From: Anthoceros angustus
Lineage: Eukaryota > Streptophyta > Anthocerotopsida > Anthocerotales > Anthocerotaceae
NCBI GenBank assembly: GCA_010909165.1
Contig: MU008164.1
Span: 1,488,001-1,552,000 of the forward strand
Reading direction: 5' to 3'
DNA length: 64,000 nucleotides
Part shown: piece by piece, positions 11,776 to 22,660 of the stretch
Layout of the letters: every line of letters begins with the position of its first letter
How positions within the stretch are numbered: the stretch's first letter is position 1
The notes under the pieces: model-generated
The model's input: the letters and a program-made list of their open reading frames with translations, nothing else
Database searches by the model: none
Told to the model about the DNA's origin: nothing
Made by a program: the position numbers and the translations under genes

Positions 11776-12733
11776 GGTTGTATGCCTTGCCTACCAAAGG
11801 GTGACGACGAATGCCCTGCGAATATTCTGCTTCGGGGCCCGCCTCCATGTTTCTCGGTAGATTCCTCGCATCGCCGACAAGTGGTTTATGCAGTGAGTGG
11901 CCTCCATATTTCCGGCGATTGTGTGAAATGGGCTGCACGCTGCGTGGAACGGGCTGCCGTGAATCGGGCCGCCAGCTGTCGAACCCTCACTAGAAAAGGG
12001 CGCTCATGTTACACTTTATGTTAAGATTTGGACCCCTTTGTTGCAATTATGTTAAAATCTTGGGGTCTTGTTACACTTTTGGGACCCCTTATGCTTAGGT
12101 TTGGAAACCAACCTCCACCACCTTATTACGTCATGTATAGTCTTGTTGCAATTATGTTGCAATGTAGTGAGAGGTGGTTTGTGTCCCTCTCAAAATTTCA
12201 ACATAATTGCAACAACCAAAGTGTTACATCGTCTCTTGTTACTTTTGCGGCTTGGTACCGAACCTCCTCCCCATCTACCTTCCTCTTTTACTACTATTAC
12301 CCTATGGAATACCTAGTTTTACTTAGTAGTTCCCACCGATACTCGTATGAATACACATATATAAAAATACATGTATGAATACATTCTTTGTAAAATACAC
12401 GTATTGTTCATGGTAACATATACTATATGGTAATTTCACGTGATATATGGTCATATTCTATTTTATATAAAATAAGCATATCGTCCGGATAACGTACATA
12501 CTTTGTACACGTCCACGATCGTTTACTAGTTTGTCCTTGAGCACTCGTGCCTTTTGTGCCCTGAGTTTGTGCTACAGCGGACCCATGTTTGCTATGCTGG
12601 GTTGTTTGGCTCAAGTCCTCCCTCCTTCTCTCTCCCCTAGACAACTACCTCATGTCCATTCTGCGCCTTTTGCCCTTGCCTCGACCATGGCTGCTGTTGG
12701 TTGCTCCTCCTATCCTCCCCTCTGCCTTCTTCC

Positions 12734-14100
12734 ATCGCCTTCCCTAACTTCACATCAGTGCAGTTCGCATCTGAAAATTTGAGATAAAAATATGACATGG
12801 AATGGGTCTTGGCGACCTTGCAACAACTTGCGATTGTACATGTACACGAGACACCCGCCATGCTACTATCGCCTTCTCTAACATCAAATCGCACTAGCTA
12901 GTTATGCACTGAAAATTTGAGAGGAAATCACGGTATTGGAGCGTCTTGGCACGACCTTGCAATGCTCTACAAGTACAAGATGCCTTCGGTCACGTGATCC
13001 ATACCACCATCCCTTCACCAACATCATGTCACGGTGGTTACGCATCAAGCGAAAAATTGAGGCTGAAATCATAGCATGGAATGGGTCTCTGGAAATCACG
13101 GCATGGATTGGGTCTCTACTTGAAATCACAGCATGGAGCGGGCCTCCTCCTCTTCCTTTCCCTCTCCCCTCCTCCTTCTTCCCATCCCCTCCTTCCTCCT
13201 CCTTCCTCCTCCTTCCCTCCTCCCCCTCCCCCTCCCCTCCTTCCTCCTCCTTCTTCCCATCTCCCCTCCTTCCTCCCCTCCTTCCTCCTCCTCCTCCTCC
13301 CCTCCTTCCTCCCCTCCTTCCTCCTCCTCTTCCTCTCCCCTCCTTCCTCCTCCTTCCTCCCCTCCTCCTCCCTCCTCCTCCTCCTCCCTCTCCTCTCCTC
13401 TCCTCCTCCTCCTTCCTCTCCTCCTCCTCCTCCTCCCCTATCGATCCCTCTCCCCATTTCCTCCTTGCCTCCTCCTCCTCCTCCTCCTCCTCCTCCTCCT
13501 CCTCCTCTCCTCCCTCCCCCTTTTCCTCCTTGCCTCTCCTCCTCCTCCTCCTCCTCCTCCTCCTCCTCCTCCTCCTCCTCCTCCTCCTCCTCCTCCTCCT
13601 CCTCCTCCTCCTCCTCCTCCTCCTCTACCTCCTCCTCTCCCCTTTTCCTCCTTGCCTCTCCTCCTCCTCCCTCCCTCGGATCCCTCTCCCCTTTTCCTCC
13701 TTGCCTCTCTCCTCCTCCTCTACCTCGGATCCCTCTCCCCTTTTCCTCCTTGCCTCTCTACCTCCTCCTCCTCTACCTCGGATCCCTCTCCCCTTTTCCT
13801 CCTTGACTCTCTGCTCCTCCTCCTCCTCCTCCTTATCTACCTCGGATCCCGTCCCCTTTTCCTCCTTTTCCTCGCCTTCTCTAACATCAAATGACACTAG
13901 CTAGTTCAACAGCGAAAATTTGAGAGGAAATCACGGATTGGAGTACAAGATCTGCTTGCGTGATCATACCACCATCCGTCACCTACGTCATGTCACAGTT
14001 ACGCATCGGCTGAAAAATTGAGACTAGAAATCACGGACTTGGAGCGGGTCTTTACTTGAAATCACGGCATGGAGCGGGCCTCTTTCTTTCCCTCTCCCCT
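12734..14100. repeat. Internal tandem units separated by microsatellite
   Basis: Three units start near 12734, 12867 and 13871 with tcgcctt(c)yctaac(a/tt)tca and continue with gaaaatttgaga. Units 2 and 3 also share atcacgg, accaccatcc and catggagcgggcctc before running into pyrimidine-rich tracts. Unit 3 is shorter by many small deletions. Confidence 0.7.
13142..13862. repeat. (CCT)n pyrimidine tract
   Basis: About 720 bp of almost pure C/T on the plus strand, with long perfect CCT runs around 13470-13625, then a 30-50-bp sub-repeat (cctcggatccctctccccttttcctccttg) in the last part. Open frames in it (Ser/Pro/Leu or Glu/Arg rich) are artefacts. Such mirror-symmetric purine/pyrimidine DNA can form H-DNA (known property). 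Confidence 0.9.
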
Positions 14101-14536
14101 CCTCCTCCTTTCCATCTACCTCCTCTTCTTTCCCTCTCCCCTCCTCTTCCTTCCCTCTCCCCTCCTCTTGCTCCTCTTCTTTTCCATCTTCCCTCCTCCT
14201 CCTTATAATCTCCCCCTCCTTTCGCTTTCCCTCCTCCTCCTTCCCTCTGCCTCCTCTCCTCCTCCTCCTCCTCCTCCTCCTCTCTCCTCCTCCTCCTCCC
14301 TCCTCCTCCTCCTCCTCCTCCTCCTCCTCCTCCTCCTCCTCCTCCTCCTCCTCCTCCTCCTCCTCCTCCTCCTCCTCCTCCTCCTCCTCTACCTCCTCCT
14401 CTCCTCTCTCTCTCCTCCTCCTCCTCCTCCTCCTCCTCCTCCTCTCCTCCTCCTCCTCTCCTCTCTCTCCTCCTCCTGCCTCTCCCCTTCCTCCTCCTCC
14501 TCTTCCTTCTCCCTCTCCCTCCTTCTCCTTGCCTCA
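14081..14536. repeat. Second (CCT)n pyrimidine tract
   Basis: A further 450 bp of C/T-rich DNA with an uninterrupted CCT run at about 14299-14388, following the third tandem unit. It is the same repeat class as 13142-13862. Confidence 0.9.
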
Positions 14537-15111
14537 GCGAGTGAGCCTCGGACCCACGAACTTAGACATAGGTAAATAATATTATGTTTAGGTCACCTTT
14601 AAAGGTGGCGTTAATGGGCATGTTCTTGATATTCATTGTGCAGGCACCATTAACAAATAGTTGTGAAGAGAGTGCAAAGAAGAGCGCTAGGAAAAACCTT
14701 AACTAATTGTACTCCCAATGGGGTGTAATAAAGATGGGGAGGGAGAGAGAGAGAGAGAGGGTCCTATTCTGATCATGTTGCAATTGCATGAGGAATTCAT
14801 AAACAATGCATATGAGAGAGGGATGTAGTTAAGAGGGTGAAGTGGTAGGAGAGAGAGCAGTTAAATGTTAAGATTGTAGGCCCACTTGGGAAAGAAATGA
14901 CAAACTTAATACCAAGCCTCCAAATGATGTTGCAAGTTAGAAGTGTAACATAAAATTGCAACAACGTATAAATATTGCCCTTTCTAGTAGGGAACCGGGC
15001 TGGCATGTGGCTGCTGTTCAGTTGTTATCGTTAATCTCATGGTTGTCATTGATGCAGGTGTAGATTTGTCCGTCTTGTACACAAGCTTGGCTCTAATCGA
15101 TCTTACCGTGG

Positions 15112-16320
15112 TTGGACGCAGATGTTTACCAAGCTGCATTAGACTCCCATAGAGTCCGTCTTATGAACGAAAGGAAGAAAATGTCGAAGCATTGGTCAAA
15201 AGGGTACAGTGAGCCGCATAAATACATATTGTTATCAATTGATGGCATGGACCAGAAGAAAACATCCCTCCCGCACATATTACGGTGGCCTAAAGACTTG
15301 AAGGAGGACAACAAGATCACAGTTCATGTTGTGGGTTGTATGATCCATAATTATACTCACAAGGCGAGCTTATCTCCACTATGCGAATCTTCACGCCGTC
15401 GGCGATTTCGATCATACAGGATATCTTACACACTTACGAGGGGCTTCTTCCATCAGTGTTGTATTTGCAGCTTGACAACACGTGCAGGGAGAATAAGAAT
15501 CAATTGCTATTTGCCTACCTGAATATGCTAGTAGAGTTGCAGATTTTCAAAAAGGTTAAGGTGGGCTTTCTTCTCGTTGGACACACGCATGACCAGGTGG
15601 ATCAGATGTTTTCATGTTTTTCAAAGCATCTGAAGCACAAGGAGGCTCGTACTCTCCCGGCTATGGAGGATATATTGAGAACGACATACACACCAAACCC
15701 AGAGGTCAAGGTTATCACCGTGCGGACTTCATAACATATGTGTGGCTGGGTTGAAGGAGCGGGCACCAATTTAAAGTCAAGGGCTTGAACAACCTCTCGT
15801 TCCGGCATCAATTCAAAATTACAAGGAAGAGCAGTTAGGGAAAAGTTCTGATCATCTGTAAACGATTCTACTTCTCCACGGTGGGAAACCGAAGATGGCT
15901 TGGAGTTCTAACGATTCGACGGTTATTGGACTGCACCATTGATGGCCCTTCGTGCAAAAGACAAAAGGGAGTGAAGGTGGGCTCACACGGCATGCGGCGT
16001 AGACCACCTACGGAAGGGCTTGCTCAAGCTGCCAACATATTTGAATGCGGATGAAGAGGAGTGGTGGATTGAATTCGAAGGATCGAGTGAGATCGCAACT
16101 ATTGTGGACAACAACATTGGACTAGTCTTGCGAGCAGAATGGAAATGGTATGACAGGACTTGTGAGGCACTTGTGTCCCGGCGCACGTCGACGAGGCTAT
16201 TCTTGACGAAGCATTACTCCGAGAAGTACCACAGAGATATGTATTTGGGAGCTCACGGAGCTTGCAACGCCAAGAGGAGGTGGCAAGGATGAATGGGGAT
16301 GTCATGGAGATTGAGAAGGC
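15112..16320 (+). pseudogene. DUF7869-like protein, candidate transposase of the 12.4-kb element
   Basis: The first frame (15112-15370) reads ...S-K-G-Y-S-E-P-H-K-Y and the motif S-I-D-G-M-D-Q-K-K-T-S-L-P-H. The second (15381-15734) reads L-Q-L-D-N-T-C-R-E-N-K-N and V-G-F-L-L-V-G-H-T-H-D-Q-V-D-Q-M-F-S-C-F, and a third part (16020-16292) reads E-E-E-W-W-I-E-F-E-G-S. From memory, the order I-D-G-M-D-Q, L-D-N, G-H-T-H-(D/E)-x-(V/I)-D matches a domain family of uncharacterised eukaryotic proteins called DUF7869. Three well-spaced acidic sites recall an RNase H-like DDE/D enzyme (inference). The frames are not joined: shifts occur near 15365 and after 15734, so this copy is dead. A possible splice acceptor (gatgcag) precedes it at about 15058. 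Confidence 0.55.
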
Positions 16321-17508
16321 ATGTTCATTGTCACTCCTTGCGAGGGAGACACTCATATGAGCATTTTGGGTTGCAAAGGTTGTAAGTGTGCACCACTCTG
16401 CAGACCCTTTCTTACGTGTGCATTGGTGGAGAACAGAGCACCGATGCTTACGAGGGCAAGTATGTTGGAGAATAAATACAGCGAATGGCGACCAAGCACC
16501 AACATCGAAAGGAAAAGGGGAAAAACTCAAGACCTCCAAACATCCAGACAATCTTCGTTCGCAAAGCGGTTATAAATCTATTATGGGTTCAAGTTGAACT
16601 CAAGGAAACATCTATATGCATCAGATAAGAAAGTAATTAGGGAGAAGTTGAGTGCCCTTCGTCCCCATCTGCAACCATGCACTCGATGTCAAGATGAAAG
16701 CGATATGATTATAGCGAGGAGAAGGAGGTAAATGGAGAAGGTCTAGACTACGGAAGAGTGATCAACGATCGTGCGTAACTCCAATGCCGGGACTTGCATT
16801 TACATCTTTAGCGTATGCCCATGTAACGATTCTTGCATAGTGGGCATATTGGGGTATTGTCTGTCGGTCACGGTCATATCTGATCATCGTGGCATAGGCA
16901 ATGGGCGGCGGCATGCTAGCGCCCATTATTATCTTCGGACATAAGCTATCTTTTATATTACACATTTGAATTCCTCCATCTGCATGAATGCAAATCTCTA
17001 TTGCCTGCCGTAGTCGTTTGCAGTAAGGGTTTAAACCAAACCTGTGCGCTGTTTAGTTATCAGGCTTCGGCATTGTCATTGATTCAAACGTTTGTAGCTA
17101 AGACCACTAAAGAGTTGGGCGCCGGCATGCCCTCTCGCCTTGCTTCCCCACACATCTTGACATAATAAAGCTCAATGAAGTAGAGCCATGACAAACACTC
17201 AAGGATGGTATTCCGAATCACGGGGAGGCTCTCTTCCCCATGTTCCAAATCTCATACCCTAAACTTATCCATATTTCACCTTCCATCACCCGCACAAATA
17301 GCGTACATTATGGGTATTATTTCTGAGAAAACTACGTGACCATGGAAGTCAACGACCATCGCTGAACAGTAGAACACATCTATATACGCTTAGGGCTGTA
17401 TCTTAGACCCTATTTTTCCAAACATTGGCGTTACCATAACGGGCAAAACCCCATTTCGCTGCCCATCGAGAAGCCCCTTCACCGTATATGTACCCCATAA
17501 GCCCCTTC
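16321..17508. other. 3' part of the 12.4-kb element
   Basis: Apart from a possible tail of the DUF7869-like gene up to about 16560, nothing coding is recognised. GC-rich palindrome-like words recur at about 16904-16925 and 17117-17130 (ggcgccggcatgcc). Confidence 0.4.
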
Positions 17509-17546
17509 TTGTATATTGAGCCGCTTCAAATATTATGCTGTTCCCA

Positions 17547-18720
17547 GCATTTCAGTCATAACCTACCTTGGTTCTCAAACTACGGGGTATTGCCAGAGGA
17601 GCATACAGTGGCGCTTGGTGACAATAGGTCACATGACATCAACGGAAGAGGAGTGTTATGAGTCCATCTTCCAGGAGGACAGTCTACAGGTATTAAGGAC
17701 GTGCATCATGTGCCTCATCTTGCGAGGAATCTTCTTTATGTCGCAAAAATCGCTGATGCAGGTCATGAGGTTGTGTTCAATTCCAAAGGATTTCGAATCC
17801 AATCCGAGCAGCCTGAGTTATCGAATGCTAAAGTGGTTGCTAGGGGCGTTCGAATAGGAATTTTTACAAGTTGTGTGCTTCTGTGGGAAGGCAAACTTGC
17901 ACCTTTATGGATAGTTCGCAAAATAACATTAGATCTATTGATTTATGGCATCAACGTTTGGGGCACATTGGTGTCGACAATATCAGGTTGATGAAGAATC
18001 AACATATGGTTACAGGCTTGGATTTGAAAGAAGTGGGTCTTCATCAACCATATGGTTACAGGCTTGGATTTGAAAGAAGTGGGTCTTCATCAACTATATG
18101 GTTACAGGCTTGGATTTGAAAGAAGTGGGTCTTCATCAACTATATGGTTACAGGCTTGGATTTGAAAGAAGTGGGTCTTCATCAACTATATGGTTACAGG
18201 CTTGGATTTGAAAGAAGTGGGTAAGCCGCAATTATGCCAAGGGTGCATAATGGGAAAGCTACGCCGAACCAAGTTCCCAAAGATTGCAGCACAACAAGCA
18301 AATATGGTGCTAGAGTTGGTACACACGGATGTGTGTGGTCCAATGAAAAATCCCACTCATGGCCGAGCCCGCTACATTCTAGTGTTTGTAGATGATTTTA
18401 CTAGGACGACCCGGACATATCTTATAAAGGAGAAATCCAAGGTATTTACACTCTTCAAGGAATGGAAAGCCATGGTGGAGAACATAAGTGGACAACGTTT
18501 GAAGACTTTACGCAGTGACAACGGAGGTGAATACATCTCCACTAACTTCCAACGCTTTTGCAAGGAGCATGGAATTGGAAGGCAATTAACCATCCCTCAC
18601 ACACCAGAGCAAAATGAAGTGGCAGAGCGCAAACTGAGGAGGTTGGTGGAGGCAGCTAAATGCATGTTACGTCATAGTGGTTTGGAAGTACGTTTTGGGT
18701 GAGGTCATGTTACAAAGCAA
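17547..18720 (+). pseudogene. Copia pol: protease end, GAG-pre-integrase and integrase
   Basis: After the CCCA the frame resumes with H-F-S-H-N and continues into H-V-P-H-L-A-R-N-L-L (17700-17740) and, in another frame, L-W-H-Q-R-L-G-H-I-G (17940-17970), the zinc-binding GAG-pre-integrase motif. An open stretch at 18190-18702 reads the integrase core: H-T-D-V-C-G-P-M, D-D-F-T-R, L-R-S-D-N-G-G-E-Y and E-Q-N-E-V-A-E-R, giving the DD35E residues. Frameshifts and a 46-bp repeat expansion (18004-18220) break the polyprotein. This is the continuation of the element that begins at 3900. Confidence 0.85.
18004..18220 (+). repeat. 46-bp tandem repeat inside copia pol, about 4.7 copies
   Basis: Units starting atatggttacagg occur at 18004, 18050, 18096, 18142 and 18188, each 46 bp and ending gaagtgggtcttcatcaac. 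As 46 is not a multiple of three, each copy shifts the frame. The downstream duplicate (21166-21275) keeps about 2.5 units with a slightly different sequence (ggttctg for ggttacag). Confidence 0.95.
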
Positions 18721-21165
18721 CCTATGTTTTGAATCGAGTTCCAAACAGAACTATTGTTGGAATGACCGAGGAAGCATGGTCGCCAAGCTCCATATAAGCC
18801 ATTTGAGGATCTTTTGGTTCGATGGTTTATGCTCACGCTCAAGCAAACCCAACAAAATGGGATCCAAAAGGCGTGAAGTGCCTTATGCTTAGATATTCTA
18901 CTGAGATTAAGGGCTACCGGTTGTATGATCTTTCTGTATGATCATTTTTCGCAGGGACGTTGTATTTAATGAGGTTGTGGAACCCATCAAAGGAGTGGGA
19001 GCTCCAACCCGGTGGTTATCATGAAGGATCCGATGGCGTATGTTGACAACTCGATGAGGATTACGGTATGATGACACTCTTGAGCAACGCTCACGAGCTC
19101 AAGCACCTTCTCAACAATGCGACATAGAGGGGAGAAAGGAAAATTCCGATGTCGCGATTGGAAGTAGATGAAGATCAAAGCATTATCGAATTGATTAAGA
19201 AGAGGAAGCTCAAGTATTCGAGAGAGACAACCAATCTTGAGAAGATCAACTAGATAATGAAAACCTTCACAAGATCTTGGAATTCATGAATGCATGTGCG
19301 TATGAAGAGACATGGTTATGCGCGCGAACCATAAAGCCTAAGGAAGCATTGGAAGGACCAAAGACGAAGGGTGGAAAGAAGCCGTGGACAACGAGTATAA
19401 CTCCTTCTCGAAAAAAAACTTGGGCAATCAATCCTTTACCTAATGGAAGGAAGAGCATAGAATCAAAGTGAACATTCAAGATTAAGCGCAAGGCCGATGG
19501 AAGCATAGGCGCTATAAGGCAAGGCTGGTGGGGAAGGATATACACATGTCCCAGGCGTGATTATATGGACCTTTCTCCAACCAGAAATCTATGTACTGGT
19601 TGGAGAAATCTATGTACCTGCTTATTCACCTCAACGGTCACCATTGCATGTTTCCTATTAGCTCCTGCTGCCCTTCTTTATGTTTCAATCCTGTCTACAT
19701 CTGACCACACACCTGCATCTGCGTAGGCATTCACCATGTTCAAGGGTAGGTTTGATGCCATGCTGTTCAGCCATGGAATCAAAGTGCTCGCAACCGTCGT
19801 GGACCAGTCCCTCGTGACTGCCAGCGTTATAAAAGGCAAGTAAAGTAGCATTACTAGGCTGATAACCGGCAAATAACGCCTTGTGACCTTCATCATCAAG
19901 TACCATACCCAGATATCAGGGCATTCCATGTCACCACATTCTTTGTGTTCGTGAAAACCCTGCGTGCATCTTTCAGTTGACCACATTTTGTACATGTCCA
20001 CCAGGCAGGTGCTTTTCCACAGTCTGCGCATGCAGCTCCCTGTCCTTCTGTAAGGCACCAGTGCTTTCACAGGCCTTCAGAAGGCAAGCAAATGTAAAAT
20101 GGTTATCCAAAATGAGGATTCTTAATCCATTTGCTCATACACAGCAAGCACCTCTTGGCAAGACCTTGCTGTGCATACCCAGCAATCAGCGCCGTCCATG
20201 TCACCACATCCTTTGTGGCATACAGTCAAAAACCTGGCGTGCATCTTCCAGTTCACCATTTTGCATACCCATATATCAGGGTATTCCATGTATCAGGGTA
20301 TTCCATGTCACCACATTCTTTGTGGCCAAGTTCACCACATTTTGCAAAGACCCGGTTGGCCAACGCATCATCCCAGTTCACCACCATTTTGCAGCTACTG
20401 TCGCACCAAGCGGTTGGCAAGGTACATCAGCCAAAAGCAGTCCTGTTCCATTTGTCCATGCACAACAAGCGCCTGATGTTCAGGCCCCTGCTGGACACCT
20501 CTGTCATATCAACAGCCATGCTGTCAATACCTTCCTTGCATCTTGCAGTTCACCACAGTTACATCTCCACCAGGCAGGTGCCAACAAACAAGTCAGGAGG
20601 AATGCCATTGCAACACATCACAGTGCACTTTTCTGCCAGATTCCAAGTCGGCAGCAAATGCACAAGCTTGAAGGGCAGCTAGATAGGCGTGAGCATCCGC
20701 CTTCACTCCAGACCTGCACATCTCAAGATACAAGGTACGGCCCCATTAGGTTTCCCATGCTTAGCGTAGATTATTAGACCAGACAAAGGCATTCGGTTTG
20801 CCCACCCTGGTACGCACATCCCTGGCCTCCTCAGCCTACCTCCACGTGCATACATGCGCAAGATATGGTTCCCCGAGTATGCATTTTGACAGTGAGATCA
20901 TGAACTCGTCGCCCACAACCAAAATCCTTCTGTACACAGTTTCAGCACGGTGTAAACCAAAGACTTAGAAACAGCAGGCCTCAGAAAGCTTTCCCCGAAC
21001 CCGGAGGGCTGGAATGCGAACAAGGCTGTGCATACGCACCTAAATGAAACACTATAAGACAAGGCAACTTACCTACTGACCCCAAAGCATCAAGCAAGCT
21101 GCCAACTTTCACCTACATTACAAATGTGCAGGCCGGGAGCATATTTCTTGAGGACTCAAATGACA
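18113..21165. repeat. Large tandem duplication, first copy (copia pol + inverted PPR)
   Basis: This block and 21166-24396 carry the same order: 46-bp repeats, integrase, reverse-transcriptase start, fold-back, PPR pseudogene on the minus strand, and a tail ending gacagatttgaag. The junction (21166-21173, gatttgaa) is an 8-bp word also found at the far end (24389) and in the 46-bp repeat, as expected from a microhomology-driven duplication. From about 18690 to its end this copy has many 1-5-bp deletions relative to the second copy. Confidence 0.85.
19640..21040 (-). pseudogene. PPR protein pseudogene, copy 1 (eroded)
   Basis: The complement carries fragments of pentatricopeptide repeats in several frames, colinear with the better-preserved copy at 22740-24290 but with internal deletions and small indels, especially at 20320-20480. 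PPR proteins bind organellar RNA; plant P/PLS types act in editing, splicing and stability (family knowledge). This copy cannot encode a protein. Confidence 0.75.
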
Positions 21166-21249
21166 GATTTGAAGAAGTGGGTCTTCATCAACTATATGGT
21201 TCTGAGCTTGGATTTGAAAGAAGTGGGTCTTCATCAACTATATGGTTCT

Positions 21250-22660
21250 GGGCTTGGATTTGAAAGAAGTGGGTAAGCCGCATTATGCCAAGGGTGCATA
21301 ATGGAAAGCTACGCAAGTTCCCAAAGATTGCAAAGACAACAAGCAAATATGGCGCTTAGAGTTGGTACACACGGATGTGTGTGGTCCAATGAAAATCCCA
21401 CTCATGGCGAGCCCGCTACATTCTAGTGTTTGTGGATTTTCACTAGGAAGACCCGACATATCTTATAAAGGAGAAATCCAAGGTATTTACACTCTTCAAG
21501 GAATGGAAAGCCATGGTGGAGAACATAAGTGGACAACGTAAGACTTTACGCGTGACAACTGAGGTGAATACATCTCCACTAACTTCCAACGCTTTTGCAA
21601 GGAGCATGGAATTGGAAGGCAATTAACCATCCCTCACACACCAGAGCAAAATGAAGTGGCAGAGCGCAAACTGAGGAGGTTGGTGGAGGCAGCTAAATGC
21701 ATGTTACGTCATAGTGGTTTGGAAGTACGTTTTTTGGGTGAGGCTGTTGTTACAGCAACCTATGTTTTGAATCGAGTTCCAAACAGAACTATTGTTGGAA
21801 TGACCCCGGAGGAAGCATGGTCTGGCGTCAAGCCCGACATAAGCCATTTGAGGATCTTTTGGTTCAGTAGTTTATGCTCACGTTCTGAAGCAAACCCGAA
21901 CAAAATGGGATCCAAAAGGCGTGAAGTGCCTTATGCTTAGATATTCTACTGAGATTAAGGGCTACCGGTTGTATGATCTTTCTGTATGATCATTTTTCGC
22001 AGGGACGTTGTATTTAATGAGGTTGTGGAACCCATCAAAGGAGTGGGAGCTCCAACCCTAGTGGTTATCATGAAAGATCTGATGGCGTATGTTGACAACT
22101 CTGATGAGGATTCTGAGTATGATGACACTCTTGAGCAACCTGTTCCTGAGCTCAACGCACCTTCTCAACAATGCGACATAGAGGGGGGAGAAAGGAAAAT
22201 TCCCGATGTCGCAGTTGGAGAAGTAGATGAAGATCAAAGCATTATCGTAGTTGACGAAGAAGAGGAAGCTCGAAGTATTCGAGAGAGACAACCAATCTTG
22301 AGAAGATCAACGAGATAATGAAAAACCTTCACAGAAGATCTTGGAATTCATGAATGCATGTGCGTATGAAGAGACATGGTTGGCAGATGCCGGCGAACCA
22401 TAAAGCCTAAGGGAAGCATTGGAAGGACCAAAGACGAAGGGGTGGAAAGAAGCCGTGGACAACGAGTATAACTCCCTTCTCGAGAAAAAAACTTGGGCAA
22501 TCAATCCTTTACCTAATGGAAGGAAGAGCATAGAATCAAAGTGAACATTCAAGATTAAGCGCAAGGCCGATGGAAGCATAGAGCGCTATAAGGCAAGGCT
22601 GGTGGGGAAGGGATATACACATGTCCCAGGCGTGGATTATATGGACCTTTCTCCAACCAG
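21250..22660 (+). pseudogene. Copia pol fragment, second copy (integrase to start of reverse transcriptase)
   Basis: The integrase part is frameshifted up to 21640, then open at 21656-21940 (R-R-L-V-E-A-A-K-C-M-L-R and V-P-N-R-T-I-V-G-M-T-P-E-E-A-W). An acidic linker follows at 21986-22318. At about 22430-22650 frames read W-K-E-A-V-D, W-A-I-N-P-L-P-N-G-R-K and E-R-Y-K-A-R-L-V-G-K-G-Y-T-H-V, the N-terminal start of a copia reverse transcriptase. It is cut at about 22650, at the fold-back that joins it to the PPR pseudogene. Confidence 0.8.

Larger units (their letters stand above)
6141..11985. other. Interior of the 12.4-kb element without recognised genes
   Basis: Many open frames of 60-160 codons occur on both strands, but none resembles a family I know and several exist only because the DNA is GC-rich. 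The minus-strand frame at 9120-9566 is rich in Arg and Ser with basic clusters and could be a relic of an element-encoded protein. The listed GC-rich repeats are the only clear structure. Confidence 0.4.
11986..14991. mobile_element. Nested CACTA-like non-autonomous element
   Basis: The left end CTCACTAGAAAAGGGC (from 11986) and the complement of the right end CCTACTAGAAAGGGC (to 14991) are inverted copies. Subterminal words such as tgttacactt and gttgcaattatgtt recur near both ends in inverted sense, as in CACTA/EnSpm elements. The expected 3-bp duplication is not seen next to the CACTA; GAACC at 11981-11985 and 14992-14996 could be a 5-bp duplication, which is not typical. No transposase was found. 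The interior is tandem units plus CCT microsatellite. The class is inferred; the inverted ends are observed. Confidence 0.45.
5165..17542. mobile_element. 12,378-bp DNA element with 34-bp TIRs and CCCA target duplication
   Basis: The left end (5165-5198, AACAGCATAATTTTTGAAGC...) and right end (17509-17542, ending ...TATTATGCTGTT) are inverted repeats matching at 33 of 34 positions. CCCA flanks both (5161-5164 and 17543-17546). Removing the element and one CCCA restores the copia protease reading frame across the site, which is strong evidence for a real insertion. GCCGCTTC motifs recur just inside the left end. Contents: methyltransferase-like debris on the minus strand (5.7-6.1 kb), GC-rich palindromic minisatellites (8.0-8.3 and 11.6-11.8 kb), a CACTA-like nested element (11986-14991) and a frameshifted DUF7869-like gene (15.1-16.3 kb), the best candidate for the transposase. 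I do not know the superfamily; AACAG ends with 4-bp duplications fit none that I can name with confidence. Confidence 0.85.

Noticed and set aside
12936-14575. Frames of 90-320 codons made of Ser/Pro/Leu or Glu/Arg/Gly
   Set aside because: They are translations of CCT/GGA microsatellite with no domain, and occur in all frames.
11988-14989. Classic CACTA element with a 3-bp target duplication
   Set aside because: Bases next to CACTA (CCT) and next to its right counterpart (GGG) do not match; only a tentative CACTA-like call is kept.
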